Part shown: one piece after another, positions 52,060 to 61,751 of the stretch | Position numbering within the stretch: the first letter of the stretch is position 1 | How the letters are laid out: each line of letters begins with the position of its first letter | From: Tabrizicola thermarum | GTDB taxonomy: Bacteria > Pseudomonadota > Alphaproteobacteria > Rhodobacterales > Rhodobacteraceae | Direction: 5' to 3' | Assembly: GCF_003574395.1 (NCBI RefSeq) | Contig: NZ_QMJY01000082.1 | Location: forward strand, 62,001-126,000 | Length of the DNA stretch: 64,000 nucleotides | Translations under genes and position numbers: made by a program | Notes under the pieces: model-generated | Databases searched by the model: none | What the model was told of the DNA's origin: nothing | Seen by the model: only the letters and a program-made list of their open reading frames with translations

Positions 52060-53469
52060 GTGAGCCAGTTCAACGAGATGTACGAGGGCACTTCCGTCCG
52101 CCCGCCCTATGCGCGGCTCAAGGACTGGGTTGCCACCATGCCCGAGGAGCTCCGCAGCCTGAAACAGGCCGAGGCCGAGGCCCTGTTCCGCCGCATCGGC
52201 ATCACCTTCGCGGTCTATGGCGAAGGCGGCGACCCCGACCGGCTGATCCCCTTCGACATGTTCCCCCGCGTGTTCTCGGCGTCGGAATGGTCGCGGCTGG
52301 AACGCGGCATCAAGCAGCGCGCCCGCGCCCTGAACGCCTTTCTCGTCGATGTCTATGGTCGGGGCGAGATCATCCGCGCCGGTCGCATCCCCGGTCGCCT
52401 CGTCTACCAGAACGAGGCCTACGAAAAGGCCGTCGCCGGTTTCGTGCCCCCGAAGGGCGTCTATTCCCATATCGTCGGCGTCGACATCGTGCGCACAGGG
52501 CCTGACGACTTCTATGTGCTGGAGGATAACTGCCGCACGCCTTCGGGTGTCAGCTACATGCTGGAAAGCCGCGAGATCATGATGCGGATGTTTCCCGACC
52601 TCTTCCGCGAGAACCGCATCGAACCCGTCGACACCTATTCCGAAAAGCTGCGCCGCACGCTCTCCAGCGTCGCCCCCGCCAAGTGCAAGGGCGAGCCGAC
52701 GGTGGTGATCCTGACCCCGGGCCATTTCAACAGCGCCTATTACGAACATTCGCTGCTGGCCGACCTGATGGGGGTGGAACTGGTCGAAGGCCAGGACCTC
52801 TTTGTCGAGGGCGAATATGTCTACATGCGCACGACCGAAGGCCCGCAGCGGGTGGACGTGATCTACCGCCGCATCGACGATGCCTACCTTGACCCTTTGT
52901 GCTTCCGCCCCGACTCCATGCTTGGCGTCCCCGGTCTGATGGACGTCTACCGCTCCGGCGGCGTGTCGATCTGTTCCGCGCCCGGGGCAGGGGTGGCCGA
53001 CGACAAGGCGGTCTACACCTATGTCCCCGACATGGTCCGCTTCTACCTGGGCGAGGAACCCATTCTCCAGAACGTGCCCACCTGGCAATGCGGCAAGACC
53101 GAGGACCTGAAACACGTCCTGGCAAACCTGCCCGATCTGGTCGTCAAGGAAGTCCACGGCTCGGGCGGCTACGGGATGCTCGTCGGCCCGAAATGCACCA
53201 GGGCCGAGATCGAGGCTTTCCGCGCCAAGATCGTCGAAGACCCCGGCAACTACATCGCCCAGCCGACGCTGGCCTTGTCCACCGTGCCCACCTTCGTCGA
53301 GGAAGGCATCGCCCCCCGCCACGTCGACCTGCGCCCCTACTGTCTGGTCGGCGAACGGATCGAACTTGTTCCCGGCGGCCTGACCCGCGTCGCGCTGAAG
53401 GAGGGATCGCTGGTCGTGAACTCGTCGCAGGGCGGCGGGGTCAAGGACACCTGGGTTCTGGCGGAGTGA
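52060..53469 (+). CDS. circularly permuted ATP-grasp type 2 protein
   Basis: 469 residues. Starts at GTG (52060) to give the family N-terminus SQFNEMYEGTSVRPPYARL. Family blocks are ARALNAFLVDVYG, YVLEDNCRTPSGVSYMLESR, GHFNSAYYEHSLLADLMGV and VVKEVHGSGGYGMLVGP (nucleotide-binding loop). The predicted activity is carboxylate-amine/thiol ligation on an unknown peptide or small molecule. First of a conserved four-gene set with alpha-E, transglutaminase and Anbu proteins. Confidence 0.9.
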   Translation: MSQFNEMYEGTSVRPPYARLKDWVATMPEELRSLKQAEAEALFRRIGITFAVYGEGGDPDRLIPFDMFPRVFSASEWSRLERGIKQRARALNAFLVDVYGRGEIIRAGRIPGRLVYQNEAYEKAVAGFVPPKGVYSHIVGVDIVRTGPDDFYVLEDNCRTPSGVSYMLESREIMMRMFPDLFRENRIEPVDTYSEKLRRTLSSVAPAKCKGEPTVVILTPGHFNSAYYEHSLLADLMGVELVEGQDLFVEGEYVYMRTTEGPQRVDVIYRRIDDAYLDPLCFRPDSMLGVPGLMDVYRSGGVSICSAPGAGVADDKAVYTYVPDMVRFYLGEEPILQNVPTWQCGKTEDLKHVLANLPDLVVKEVHGSGGYGMLVGPKCTRAEIEAFRAKIVEDPGNYIAQPTLALSTVPTFVEEGIAPRHVDLRPYCLVGERIELVPGGLTRVALKEGSLVVNSSQGGGVKDTWVLAE

Positions 53470-53473
53470 CAGG

Positions 53474-54424
53474 ATGCTGAGCCGCACCGCCGACAACCTG
53501 TACTGGATCGCACGCTACATGGAACGCGCCGATACCGTCGCGCGCCTACTGGAAGTGGGATCGCGCATCAGCCTGCTGCCCTCGGCCCAGGGCTACCGCA
53601 GCGAATGGGACAGCCTGTTGCAGGCGACCGGCATGGCCCAGTCCTTCGCGCAGAAATACGGCCAGACCGTGCAGCGCAACATCGAGAGCTTCCTCTTCTT
53701 CGACCGCGACAACCCGTCCTCCATCGCCTCCTGCATCACCGCCGCGCGCGAGAACGGCCGCATCGTCCGCACAGCACTCACCACGCAGGTCTGGGATGCG
53801 CTCAACACCGCGTTTCAGGAACTCAAGCAGCTTGAACGCGCCGAGCGGTCCACGCTGGAGCTGTCCCGGCTCACCGAATGGACCATGCGGCACGCCGCCA
53901 TGCTGCGCGGGGCCATCGACGCCACGCTTTTGCGCGATGACGGGTTCAACTTCCTGAACATCGGCTACTACCTCGAACGCGGCGACAACACCGCGCGCCT
54001 GATGGACGTGAAGTATTACGTCCTTCTGCCGCGGGTCGATTTCGTCGGCTCGGGCCTCGACAACTACCAGTGGACCACGCTTCTGCGCGCGATGGGGGCG
54101 CAGCGCGCCTTTCACTGGGCCTATGGCGGCGAGGTGACCGCGATGAAGATCGCCGATTTCCTGATCCGCAACCCGCAGTCGCCCCGGTCGCTTGCCACCT
54201 GCACGGCAGGTCTGATGAACCACCTGGGCCGCCTGGCCAAGGCCTATGGCCGCGAGACCGCAGCGCAGGGCGTCGCCCGCAGCCTGGCCGCCGGGATCGA
54301 ATCCGCCACCGTCGAGGCGATCTTCGACGAGGGTCTGCACGAGTTCCTCACCCGCTATATCGCCGAGGCCGCCCATCTGGCCAACGCGATCCATGCCTCC
54401 TACCTCAGCGGAGAGATGCGCTGA
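53474..54424 (+). CDS. alpha-E domain protein
   Basis: 316 residues, nearly all helical, with the family start LSRTADNLYWIARYMERADT and later FFDRDNPSSIASCITAAREN, GYYLERGDNTARLMDVKYYVL. Alpha-E proteins are a conserved-context family without a proven biochemical role, nearly always beside the permuted ATP-grasp. It starts 4 bp after the ATP-grasp gene and overlaps the transglutaminase by TGATG. Confidence 0.9.
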   Translation: MLSRTADNLYWIARYMERADTVARLLEVGSRISLLPSAQGYRSEWDSLLQATGMAQSFAQKYGQTVQRNIESFLFFDRDNPSSIASCITAARENGRIVRTALTTQVWDALNTAFQELKQLERAERSTLELSRLTEWTMRHAAMLRGAIDATLLRDDGFNFLNIGYYLERGDNTARLMDVKYYVLLPRVDFVGSGLDNYQWTTLLRAMGAQRAFHWAYGGEVTAMKIADFLIRNPQSPRSLATCTAGLMNHLGRLAKAYGRETAAQGVARSLAAGIESATVEAIFDEGLHEFLTRYIAEAAHLANAIHASYLSGEMR

Positions 54425-55230
54425 TGCGCCTGACCGTCGATCATGTCACCCGCTACCGTTATGACGCGCCCGCGCGCTCGGTCGTGCAAAGCCACCGCCT
54501 GATGCCCTCGACCTTTGCCGGCCAGAAGGTCATCGACTGGGAGGTGAGCGTAGAGGGCGGCACCAGGGGCGCGCGGCACCGCGACGGGGCAGGGGACCTG
54601 ATCCAGGGCTGGACCGTCGCGGGGCCGGTCAGCGACGTCACCGTCCGGGTGCGCGGCTCGGTGGACACCGAAGACCTTGCCGGCGTGTTGCGCGGACACC
54701 GCGAAACCGTGGCGCCGGACTGTTACCTGCGGGAAACCTTCCCCACCCGCATCGACGTTGCTCTGGCAGAACTGGCCGCGACCGCCACGGGCGCCGACAT
54801 CCTGTCGCTTTCCCATGCGCTTTCGGCCGCCGTCTCGGACGCCATCGCCTATCGCCCCGGCGTCACCCACGCCCATACCACCGCCGCCGAGGCGCTGGCT
54901 CTGGGCGAGGGCGTCTGTCAGGATCACGCCCATGCGCTTGTCGCCTGTGCCCGCAGCCGAGGCATCCCGGCGCGCTATGTCTCGGGCTACCTCTTCGCCG
55001 ATGCCGAGGGCCAGGCGCATGAGGCCGCCCATGCCTGGGCCGAACTGTTCGTTCCCGGTCTCGGCTGGGTCGGCTTCGACCCCGCGAACCGCTGCTGCCC
55101 GGATGCGCGCTACATCCGGCTCGGCTCGGGCTTCGACGCCCAGGACGCCGCGCCCATCCGCGGCATCGCGCGGGGCGGGGCAGGAGAGGCGATGGATGTG
55201 ACGGTTGCGATCCAGCAGGCCGCCCAATAG
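54424..55230 (+). CDS. transglutaminase-like protease/ligase family protein
   Basis: 268 residues. N-terminal beta domain (DHVTRYRYDAPARSVVQSHR) then the papain-like core with Cys in LALGEGVCQDHAHALVACAR, His in HEAAHAWAELFVPGLGW and Asp in FDPANRCCPD: a full catalytic triad. It is probably a peptidase or cross-linking enzyme working on the product of the ATP-grasp partner. The start ATG overlaps the alpha-E stop (TGATG). Confidence 0.9.
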   Translation: MRLTVDHVTRYRYDAPARSVVQSHRLMPSTFAGQKVIDWEVSVEGGTRGARHRDGAGDLIQGWTVAGPVSDVTVRVRGSVDTEDLAGVLRGHRETVAPDCYLRETFPTRIDVALAELAATATGADILSLSHALSAAVSDAIAYRPGVTHAHTTAAEALALGEGVCQDHAHALVACARSRGIPARYVSGYLFADAEGQAHEAAHAWAELFVPGLGWVGFDPANRCCPDARYIRLGSGFDAQDAAPIRGIARGGAGEAMDVTVAIQQAAQ

Positions 55231-55258
55231 GCTCTGGCCCGATTCCGGGGGATAATGA

Positions 55259-55981
55259 ATGACCTATTGCGTGGGCCTTTTGCTGAACGAAGGCATGGTG
55301 ATGCTGTCGGACACGCGCACCAATGCCGGGCTCGACAACATCTCGACCTACCGCAAGATGTTCACCTTCGAGGACCCGGGCGAGCGGGTGATCGTCATCA
55401 TGACGGCAGGCAGCCTGTCGGTGACGCAGACCACGCTCGCCCAGCTGCGCGAGGCGATCGAGGACCCCGAGGCCACGCCCGAGACCTCGATCATGCTGGC
55501 GCCGACCATGCTGAAGGTGGCCGAGATCGTCGGCGACAAGCTGGCCGAGGTCCGGGCCGGGATTGACCACAAGCTTTCGGCCGCGCAAGGTGCCAGCGCC
55601 AGCATGATCGTCGGCGGCCAGCGCAAGGGCGGGGCGATGCGCCTGTTCCTGATCTACCCCGAGGGCAATTTCATCGAAGCCACGGAAGACGCGCCCTTCC
55701 TGCAGATCGGCGAACACAAATACGGCAAGCCGATCCTCGACCGCGTGGTGAAGCCATCGACAAGCCTCGCCGATGCGCAGAAGGCGGTGCTTCTGTCGAT
55801 GGATTCGACGCTGCGGTCGAACCTGTCCGTCGGGATGCCGCTGGACCTCGCCGTGATCGAACGCGACGCCTGCAAGGTCACGCTGCGCCGCCGGATCGAG
55901 GCCGGGGACCCCCAGTTCCGCGCCATGTCCGAAGCCTGGTCCAACGCGCTGCGCGACGGCTTTGCCAGGATCGAGATCTGA
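55259..55981 (+). CDS. Anbu-type proteasome-like protein
   Basis: 240 residues of the Ntn-hydrolase proteasome beta fold. It begins MTYCVGLLLNEGMVMLSDTR, so Thr2 becomes the N-terminal nucleophile after Met removal; no propeptide. SDTRTNAG and the Lys in STYRKMFTF follow, with MLSMDST-like region near 190 (LLSMDSTLRSNLSVGMPLD). Anbu assembles into open helical rings rather than closed proteasomes; substrates are unknown. Last gene of the four-gene set, 28 bp after the transglutaminase gene. Confidence 0.92.
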   Translation: MTYCVGLLLNEGMVMLSDTRTNAGLDNISTYRKMFTFEDPGERVIVIMTAGSLSVTQTTLAQLREAIEDPEATPETSIMLAPTMLKVAEIVGDKLAEVRAGIDHKLSAAQGASASMIVGGQRKGGAMRLFLIYPEGNFIEATEDAPFLQIGEHKYGKPILDRVVKPSTSLADAQKAVLLSMDSTLRSNLSVGMPLDLAVIERDACKVTLRRRIEAGDPQFRAMSEAWSNALRDGFARIEI

Positions 55982-55983
55982 CG

Positions 55984-57159
55984 TTACAGCGCCTGCCCGG
56001 CGGCCCAGCCGCTGGACCAGGCCCACTGGAAATTGTAGCCGCCCAGCCAGCCGGTGACGTCCACCACCTCGCCGATGAAATAGAGGCCCGGCACGCCCTT
56101 CGCCTCCATCGTGCGGCCGTCCAGCGCGCGGGTATCCACCCCGCCCAGCGTCACCTCGGCGGTGCGATAGCCCTCGGACCCCACCGGCAGCAGCCGCCAG
56201 CCGTTGATGCCGGCCGCGATCCGGTCCAGGGCTGCGCCGGACAGTTCCGCCATCGGGCCACTGACCCCCGCCGCCTCCTCCAGATGCCGCGCCAGCCGCT
56301 CCGGCACCCAGCGCGCCAGCACCGTGCGCAGCGCCGATCTGCCCTGCGCCGCCTTCGCCGCCCGCAACTCTGCCCCCAGGTCCAGCCCCGGCACAAGGTT
56401 GACATGAATCGGCTCGCCCTCGCGCCAGTAGGACGAAACCTGAAGAATCGCCGGACCCGACAGCCCGCGATGGGTGAACAGCACTGCCTCGTCGAACCCC
56501 GTCCGCCCCGCCGTCACCCGCGCATCGACCGCAACCCCGGCCAGGGGCCGCATCCAGGCAAGTTCCTGCTCGGCAAAGGTCAAGGGCACGAGGGCAGGGC
56601 GCGTCTCGACCACCGGCAGACCGAAGCGTTCCGCCAGCTGATAGCCGAACCCCGTCGCCCCCATCTTCGGGATCGACTTGCCCCCGGTCGCCACCACCAC
56701 GGCCCGCGCCACCTGCGGCCCCCGCGCCGTCTGAACCACGAACCCCGCGCCGTCGCGGCGCACCTCGCCCACTGCGCAGTCCAGCCACAGGGTCACGCCG
56801 GCCCGCTGCATGTCGCCGACCAGCATCGCCACCACCTGCGTCGCCGAGCCGTCGCAGAACAGCTGCCCCAGCGTCTTCTCGTGCCAGGCGATCCCAGCCG
56901 CATCCATCCTCGCGATGAAATCCCACTGGGTGAACCGCTTCAGCGCCGACAGCGCAAAGCGCGGGTTCTGCGACAGGAACCGCTCGGGCGCGATGTTCAG
57001 GTTGGTGAAATTGCACCGCCCCCCGCCCGAGATGCGGATCTTTTCGCCCGCGGCCTTCGCATGGTCGATCACCAGCACCCTGCGCCCGCGCCGCCCGGCC
57101 TCGACCGCCGCCATCATGCCGGCAGCCCCGGCGCCCAGGATGATCGCGTCCCATGCCAT
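55984..57159 (-). CDS. HI0933/BaiN-family flavoprotein
   Basis: 391 residues. FAD-binding start AIILGAGAAGMMAAVEAGRR and family signature KIRISGGGRCNFTNLN (residues ~40-55), later VVATGGKSIPKMGATGFGYQ and the C-terminal GEVVDVTGWLGGYNFQWAWSSG. NAD(P)H-dependent reductases of this family are known, but the physiological substrate in proteobacteria is unclear. The start MAWDAIILGAG is used; a longer in-frame reading would run into the tRNA-Gln gene. It converges with the Anbu gene (2-bp gap). Confidence 0.9.
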   Translation of the reverse strand: MAWDAIILGAGAAGMMAAVEAGRRGRRVLVIDHAKAAGEKIRISGGGRCNFTNLNIAPERFLSQNPRFALSALKRFTQWDFIARMDAAGIAWHEKTLGQLFCDGSATQVVAMLVGDMQRAGVTLWLDCAVGEVRRDGAGFVVQTARGPQVARAVVVATGGKSIPKMGATGFGYQLAERFGLPVVETRPALVPLTFAEQELAWMRPLAGVAVDARVTAGRTGFDEAVLFTHRGLSGPAILQVSSYWREGEPIHVNLVPGLDLGAELRAAKAAQGRSALRTVLARWVPERLARHLEEAAGVSGPMAELSGAALDRIAAGINGWRLLPVGSEGYRTAEVTLGGVDTRALDGRTMEAKGVPGLYFIGEVVDVTGWLGGYNFQWAWSSGWAAGQAL

Positions 57160-57272
57160 GCCCCGTCCTAGCCTTGCCCGCCGCGTCCGACAAGCCGCGA
57201 AACGAGACCGCATTTTTCGGCAAGAGGGGCCTTGCACGCCCCAATCGCCTTCGCTAAACACCGCCGCACGGT

Positions 57273-57347
<75 letters not shown>

Positions 57348-57490
57348 ATCCTTCCCTATGATGACGATGACATCATCGCGCGGATCAGGCGCTTAAGCGG
57401 TCGTCATGTCGTCATGCCGCACAGCTTCGCCTGTCTCCACTTGCCTTCGTGACCGGCCGGGAAGGGTCCACGAAGACGCCTCTTGCAATC

Positions 57491-57525
57491 TTCATATAGA
57501 AACCTTTATAGCTGTGAATAGATAA
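57491..57525. promoter_or_regulatory. AT-rich repeat region upstream of the RND-SQR operon
   Basis: A short AT-rich patch in GC-rich DNA: TATAG occurs at 57495-57499 and 57507-57511, and TTCATATAGAA (57491-57501) is a small palindrome. CTTTATAGCTGTGAAT (57504-57519) approximates the ATTC-N8-GAAT form I recall for SqrR. It lies 16-50 bp before the adaptor start. A repressor site for the SqrR-like protein encoded at the operon's end is inferred. Confidence 0.45.
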
Positions 57526-57541
57526 CTGGAGCCCGAGTCGC

Positions 57542-58537
57542 ATGTCCCGCCTTTCTCCCGCGCTTCTGGTCTGCACCCTGATCGCAACCAGCCCCCTGCC
57601 GCTTCTGGCCGAGCCCTTCACCGTCGCCCCGACGCCGATCACCGACTGGAAGGCCGTCTACGGCACTGTCGAGGCGCGTGACCGCATCCCGGCCCGGGCG
57701 CGGATCGGCGGGACCCTTGTCGAGCTGACGGTGGCCGAGGGCGACGAGGTGACGGCCGGGCAGGAACTGGCGCGCATCGTCGATGACAAACTCGATTTCC
57801 AGCTGGCAGCCCTGGCCGCTCAGCGTGAGGCGATCGCCGCCCAACTGGCGAATGCCGAGCTTGATTTGCGGCGCGGCGAGGATCTCCTGAAGAACGGCGT
57901 CACCACGACCCAGCGCGTCGATGCCCTGCGCACGCAGGTCGATGTGCTGAAAGGCCAGATCGCCTCGCTCGACGCCCAGTCGAACGTGATCGCGCAGCAG
58001 GCGAAGGAAGGCATCGTCCTGGCCCCGGTCGCAGGCCGTGTGCTGGACGTGCCCCTGACGAAGGGGGCGGTCCTGATGCCGGGCGAGGTCGTGGCCGTGG
58101 TGGGCGGCGGCGGCACCTTCCTTCGGATCGCCGTGCCGGAACGTCACGCGACGGCACTGGCAGCCGGGGACAGGATCATGATCTCCGAAGGCGAGGCCGA
58201 CCGCGAGGGCACGCTGGCCCGGGTCTACCCTCTCATCGAAGGCGGCCGGGTCGTTGCCGACGTGGAAATCACCGGTCTGCCCGACACCTATGTCGGCGCC
58301 CGGATGCTGGTGCGGCTTCCGGTGGGGGAAAGGGATGCGCTCCTTGTCCCCAAGGCCGACGTGGTGACGCGGGCCGGTCTGGATTTCGTCGGTGTGCAGG
58401 GGGCAGAGGGTCCCGTGCTGCGCTCCATCGTTCCGGGTGAGGTGCGGGTCCTCGACGGGGTCGAGATGGTCGAGGTGGTCAGCGGCCTGAAGGCGGGCGA
58501 CGTGGTCGTGCCAGCCGCCGAGGTGGGTCATGACTGA
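57542..58537 (+). CDS. RND efflux periplasmic adaptor (MFP)
   Basis: 331 residues. A signal peptide (LLVCTLIATSPLPLLA) is followed by a biotinyl-like domain (GGTLVELTVAEGDEVTAGQ), an alpha hairpin ~ residues 80-150 (LDFQLAALAAQREAIAAQLA), the second half-motif GIVLAPVAGRVLDVPL and beta-barrel/MPD domains. No lipoprotein cysteine at the cleavage site. It partners the RND pump whose start overlaps its end by 8 nt. No outer-membrane factor gene is present. Confidence 0.9.
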   Translation: MSRLSPALLVCTLIATSPLPLLAEPFTVAPTPITDWKAVYGTVEARDRIPARARIGGTLVELTVAEGDEVTAGQELARIVDDKLDFQLAALAAQREAIAAQLANAELDLRRGEDLLKNGVTTTQRVDALRTQVDVLKGQIASLDAQSNVIAQQAKEGIVLAPVAGRVLDVPLTKGAVLMPGEVVAVVGGGGTFLRIAVPERHATALAAGDRIMISEGEADREGTLARVYPLIEGGRVVADVEITGLPDTYVGARMLVRLPVGERDALLVPKADVVTRAGLDFVGVQGAEGPVLRSIVPGEVRVLDGVEMVEVVSGLKAGDVVVPAAEVGHD

Positions 58538-61500
58538 GCGCGCCAAGCATCCTCTGGGGATCGCCGGGGGCCTGACCAGGGCCTTCATCAACTCGGCCCT
58601 CACGCCCCTGTTCATCCTTGCCGCGCTGGCCGCCGGTCTGGTCGCGCTGGTCAGCCTCCCGCGCGAGGAAGAGCCGCAGATCTCGGTCCCCCTGGTCGAC
58701 ATCCATGTGATGGCGCAGGGGCTGAAGGCCGAGGATGCGGTCAAGCTGGTGACCGAACCGCTCGAGGTCATCGTCAAGGGCATCAACGACGTCGAACATG
58801 TCTATTCCTCCACCCGCGACGACGCCGCGATGGTGACGGCGCGCTTCAAGGTCGGCACGCGGTCGGAAGACGCGATCCTCCGGGTGCATGACAAGGTCCG
58901 CGCGAATATCGGCGCGATCCCGGTGGGTATCCCCGAGCCTTTGATCGTGGGGCGCGGCATCGACGACGTGGCGATCCTGACCCTGACCCTGTCGGCCGAG
59001 GACCTGACCGCCAACGACCTGACCCGCATCGCCCGCACGCTTCAGACCGAGGTGGCAAAGACCGAGGATGTCGGGCTGACCTACCTTGTCGGCGACGCCC
59101 AGGACGCGATCCGCATCGAACCCGACCCTGACCGGCTGGCGCTGTATGGCGTGACGCTGCAGCAACTGGCCGGGAAGGTCGCGCAGGCGAACCGCACGCT
59201 GAACACCGGCAAACTGCGCGATCAGGGCCAGATGGTGGACCTCGTGGCCGGAGAGACGCTGACCGCGCCTGCCGAGGTCGAACATCTTCTGCTCACCACC
59301 CGCGACGGCCGGCCGGTCTATGTCTCGGACGTCGCAACGGTGCGGTATGTGGAAAACACCAGGGATGTGATCGTCTCGCATCTGGCCAAGGACGGGGCAT
59401 CGGGCCCGGCGGTGACGCTGGCGATTGCGAAAAGGGCAGGGGCGAATGCCGTGGTGGTGGCCGAAAACGTGCTCCACCGCGTGGAATCGCTGCAAGAGAA
59501 GCTGATCCCCGATGGCGTGACCGTCACCATCACCCGCGACTATGGCGAGACGGCGAACGAAAAGGCGAACGAGCTTCTGTTCCACCTCGGCCTTGCGACC
59601 GTGTCGATCATCGCGCTCGTATGGCTGGCCATCGGCTGGCGCGAGGCCGGTGTGGTCGCCATCGTGATCCCGGTCACGATCCTTCTGACCCTCTTCGCCG
59701 CCTGGGTGATGGGCTTCACGCTGAACCGCGTGTCGCTGTTCGCGCTGATCTTCTCCATCGGCATCCTCGTCGATGACGCCATCGTGGTGATCGAGAACAT
59801 CGACCGCCACTGGGGCATGGACCGCCGCAAACCCCGCCTGCAAGCCGCGATCGAGGCGGTGGCCGAGGTCGGCAACCCGACCATTGTGGCGACCCTGACC
59901 GTGGTGGTGGCGCTTCTGCCCATGCTGTTCGTCAGTGGCCTCATGGGCCCCTACATGTCGCCCATTCCGGCGAATGCCTCGGCGGCGATGATCTTCTCCT
60001 TCTTCGTCGCGGTCATCATCACGCCCTGGCTGATGGTCAAGATCGCCGGCCGCTCCGACATGCACGACCATGCGCAGGACGACGAATACGGCGGCCATCA
60101 CGGCGGCTGGCTCGCGAAGGCCTATACTGCGGTGGCAAGGCCGGTGCTGAAGACCAGGACCCGCAGCCTGACCTTCCTGCTGGTCATCGCCGCCCTGTCC
60201 TTCGGCTCGCTCGCAGCACTCTACACCCGGGACGTGACGGTCAAGCTCTTGCCCTTCGACAACAAGTCCGAACTGTCGGTGGTCATCGACCTGCCCGAGG
60301 GCTCCTCCGTCGAGGCCACGGACCGGGTGGCCCGCGACGTGGCCGATGTGGTGATGGGCCTGCCCGAGGTCACATCCGCCCAGACCTATGCCGGGACGCC
60401 CGCGCCCTTCAACTTCAACGGGTTGGTGCGGCACTATTACCTTCGGTCCGAACCGCAGCTTGGCGAAGTGGCGATCAACCTGACGCCCAAGACCGACCGC
60501 GACCGGACGAGCCATGACATCGCACTCGATCTGCGCGAGAGGCTGAAGTCGCTGCCGGTGCCCGAGGGGACGAGCCTCAAGGTCGTCGAACCCCCGCCGG
60601 GGCCGCCGGTGATCTCGACCCTGCTGGCCGAGGTCTACGGCCCCGACGCCGATACCCGTCGCCAGGCCGCAACCCTGATCCGCCGGGCGTTCGAAGCCGT
60701 GCCCTTCATCGTGGACGTGGACGACAGCTTCGGCACTCAGGCGCGGCGGCTGCGGGCGACGATCTCTTCGGACGACCTCGACTTCTACGCCGTGCAGGAA
60801 CAGGACGTGTTCGACACGCTTGCGCTGCTGAACGGCGGGCAGACCGTGGGCTATTCGCATCGGGGCGAGGGGCGGTTGCCGATCCCGCTGGTGGTGGGCC
60901 GCGACAAGGCCGACCGGGTGCTGGACGAACGCTTCCTGACCACGCCGATCCCCGCCAATGCCCTGCCCGGCGCGCGTGGAGTGGTCGAACTGGGCGATGT
61001 GATCCGCGTCAAGGAGGAGGCCGCAAGCTTCCCGATCTTCCGCCACAACGGCCGCAACGCCGAGATGGTGACGGCGGAACTGGCGGGCGACTTCGAGGCC
61101 CCGCTCTACGGGATGCTGGCCGTCGCCGACCAGATCGAGAAAATGGACTGGCCGGAAGGCACCAGGCCCACGGTCTCGCTGCATGGCCAGCCCGAGGACG
61201 AGGGCAAGGTGACCCTGCTCTGGGACGGCGAATGGGAAGTGACTTTCGTCACCTTCCGCGACATGGGGGCGGCCTTCGCGGTGGCACTCCTCGGCATCTA
61301 CATCCTGGTTGTGGCGCAATTCGGCTCGTTCAAGCTGCCGCTCGTGATCCTGACGCCGATCCCGCTGACCTTCCTTGGCATCATGCTGGGCCACTGGCTG
61401 TTCGCGGCACCCTTCAGTGCCACCTCGATGATCGGCTTCATCGCCTTGGCGGGGATCATCGTGCGCAACTCGATCCTTCTGGTGGACTTCATCCGCCACG

Positions 61501-61733
61501 GCGGCGGCGTCACCGTGGACCTTCTCATCGAGGCCGGCGCGATCCGCTTCAAGCCGATCCTCCTGACCGCCATCGCCGCCATGATCGGCGCGGTGGTCAT
61601 CCTGGCCGACCCGATCTTCCAGGGTCTCGCGATTTCCCTGCTGTTCGGTCTGCTGAGTTCGACCCTGCTGACCGTCCTTGTCATCCCGGCCATCTACCGC
61701 GTCTTCCGCACCGGGGCGGAACCCACAGCCTGA
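58530..61733 (+). CDS. RND-family efflux pump inner-membrane protein
   Basis: 1067 residues with the twelve-helix, two-large-loop RND layout. Helix 4 carries the paired aspartates SIGILVDDAIVVIENID. The protein resembles the AcrB/MexF-like branch with PREEEPQISVPLVDI after helix 1. A loop near residue 510 is rich in His/Asp (SDMHDHAQDDEYGGHHGG), unusual for drug pumps and possibly metal-binding. Being co-transcribed with a sulfide-oxidising enzyme, it may export a sulfur species or toxic conjugate; the cargo is unknown. Confidence 0.92.
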   Translation: MTERAKHPLGIAGGLTRAFINSALTPLFILAALAAGLVALVSLPREEEPQISVPLVDIHVMAQGLKAEDAVKLVTEPLEVIVKGINDVEHVYSSTRDDAAMVTARFKVGTRSEDAILRVHDKVRANIGAIPVGIPEPLIVGRGIDDVAILTLTLSAEDLTANDLTRIARTLQTEVAKTEDVGLTYLVGDAQDAIRIEPDPDRLALYGVTLQQLAGKVAQANRTLNTGKLRDQGQMVDLVAGETLTAPAEVEHLLLTTRDGRPVYVSDVATVRYVENTRDVIVSHLAKDGASGPAVTLAIAKRAGANAVVVAENVLHRVESLQEKLIPDGVTVTITRDYGETANEKANELLFHLGLATVSIIALVWLAIGWREAGVVAIVIPVTILLTLFAAWVMGFTLNRVSLFALIFSIGILVDDAIVVIENIDRHWGMDRRKPRLQAAIEAVAEVGNPTIVATLTVVVALLPMLFVSGLMGPYMSPIPANASAAMIFSFFVAVIITPWLMVKIAGRSDMHDHAQDDEYGGHHGGWLAKAYTAVARPVLKTRTRSLTFLLVIAALSFGSLAALYTRDVTVKLLPFDNKSELSVVIDLPEGSSVEATDRVARDVADVVMGLPEVTSAQTYAGTPAPFNFNGLVRHYYLRSEPQLGEVAINLTPKTDRDRTSHDIALDLRERLKSLPVPEGTSLKVVEPPPGPPVISTLLAEVYGPDADTRRQAATLIRRAFEAVPFIVDVDDSFGTQARRLRATISSDDLDFYAVQEQDVFDTLALLNGGQTVGYSHRGEGRLPIPLVVGRDKADRVLDERFLTTPIPANALPGARGVVELGDVIRVKEEAASFPIFRHNGRNAEMVTAELAGDFEAPLYGMLAVADQIEKMDWPEGTRPTVSLHGQPEDEGKVTLLWDGEWEVTFVTFRDMGAAFAVALLGIYILVVAQFGSFKLPLVILTPIPLTFLGIMLGHWLFAAPFSATSMIGFIALAGIIVRNSILLVDFIRHGGGVTVDLLIEAGAIRFKPILLTAIAAMIGAVVILADPIFQGLAISLLFGLLSSTLLTVLVIPAIYRVFRTGAEPTA

Positions 61734-61751
61734 TCAGAAGAGGAGACTGAA

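Noticed and set aside
58479-61499. 1006-codon minus-strand open frame opposite the RND pump
   Set aside because: His/Arg/Asp-rich translation typical of an antisense shadow; the plus-strand RND gene is intact and explains the region.
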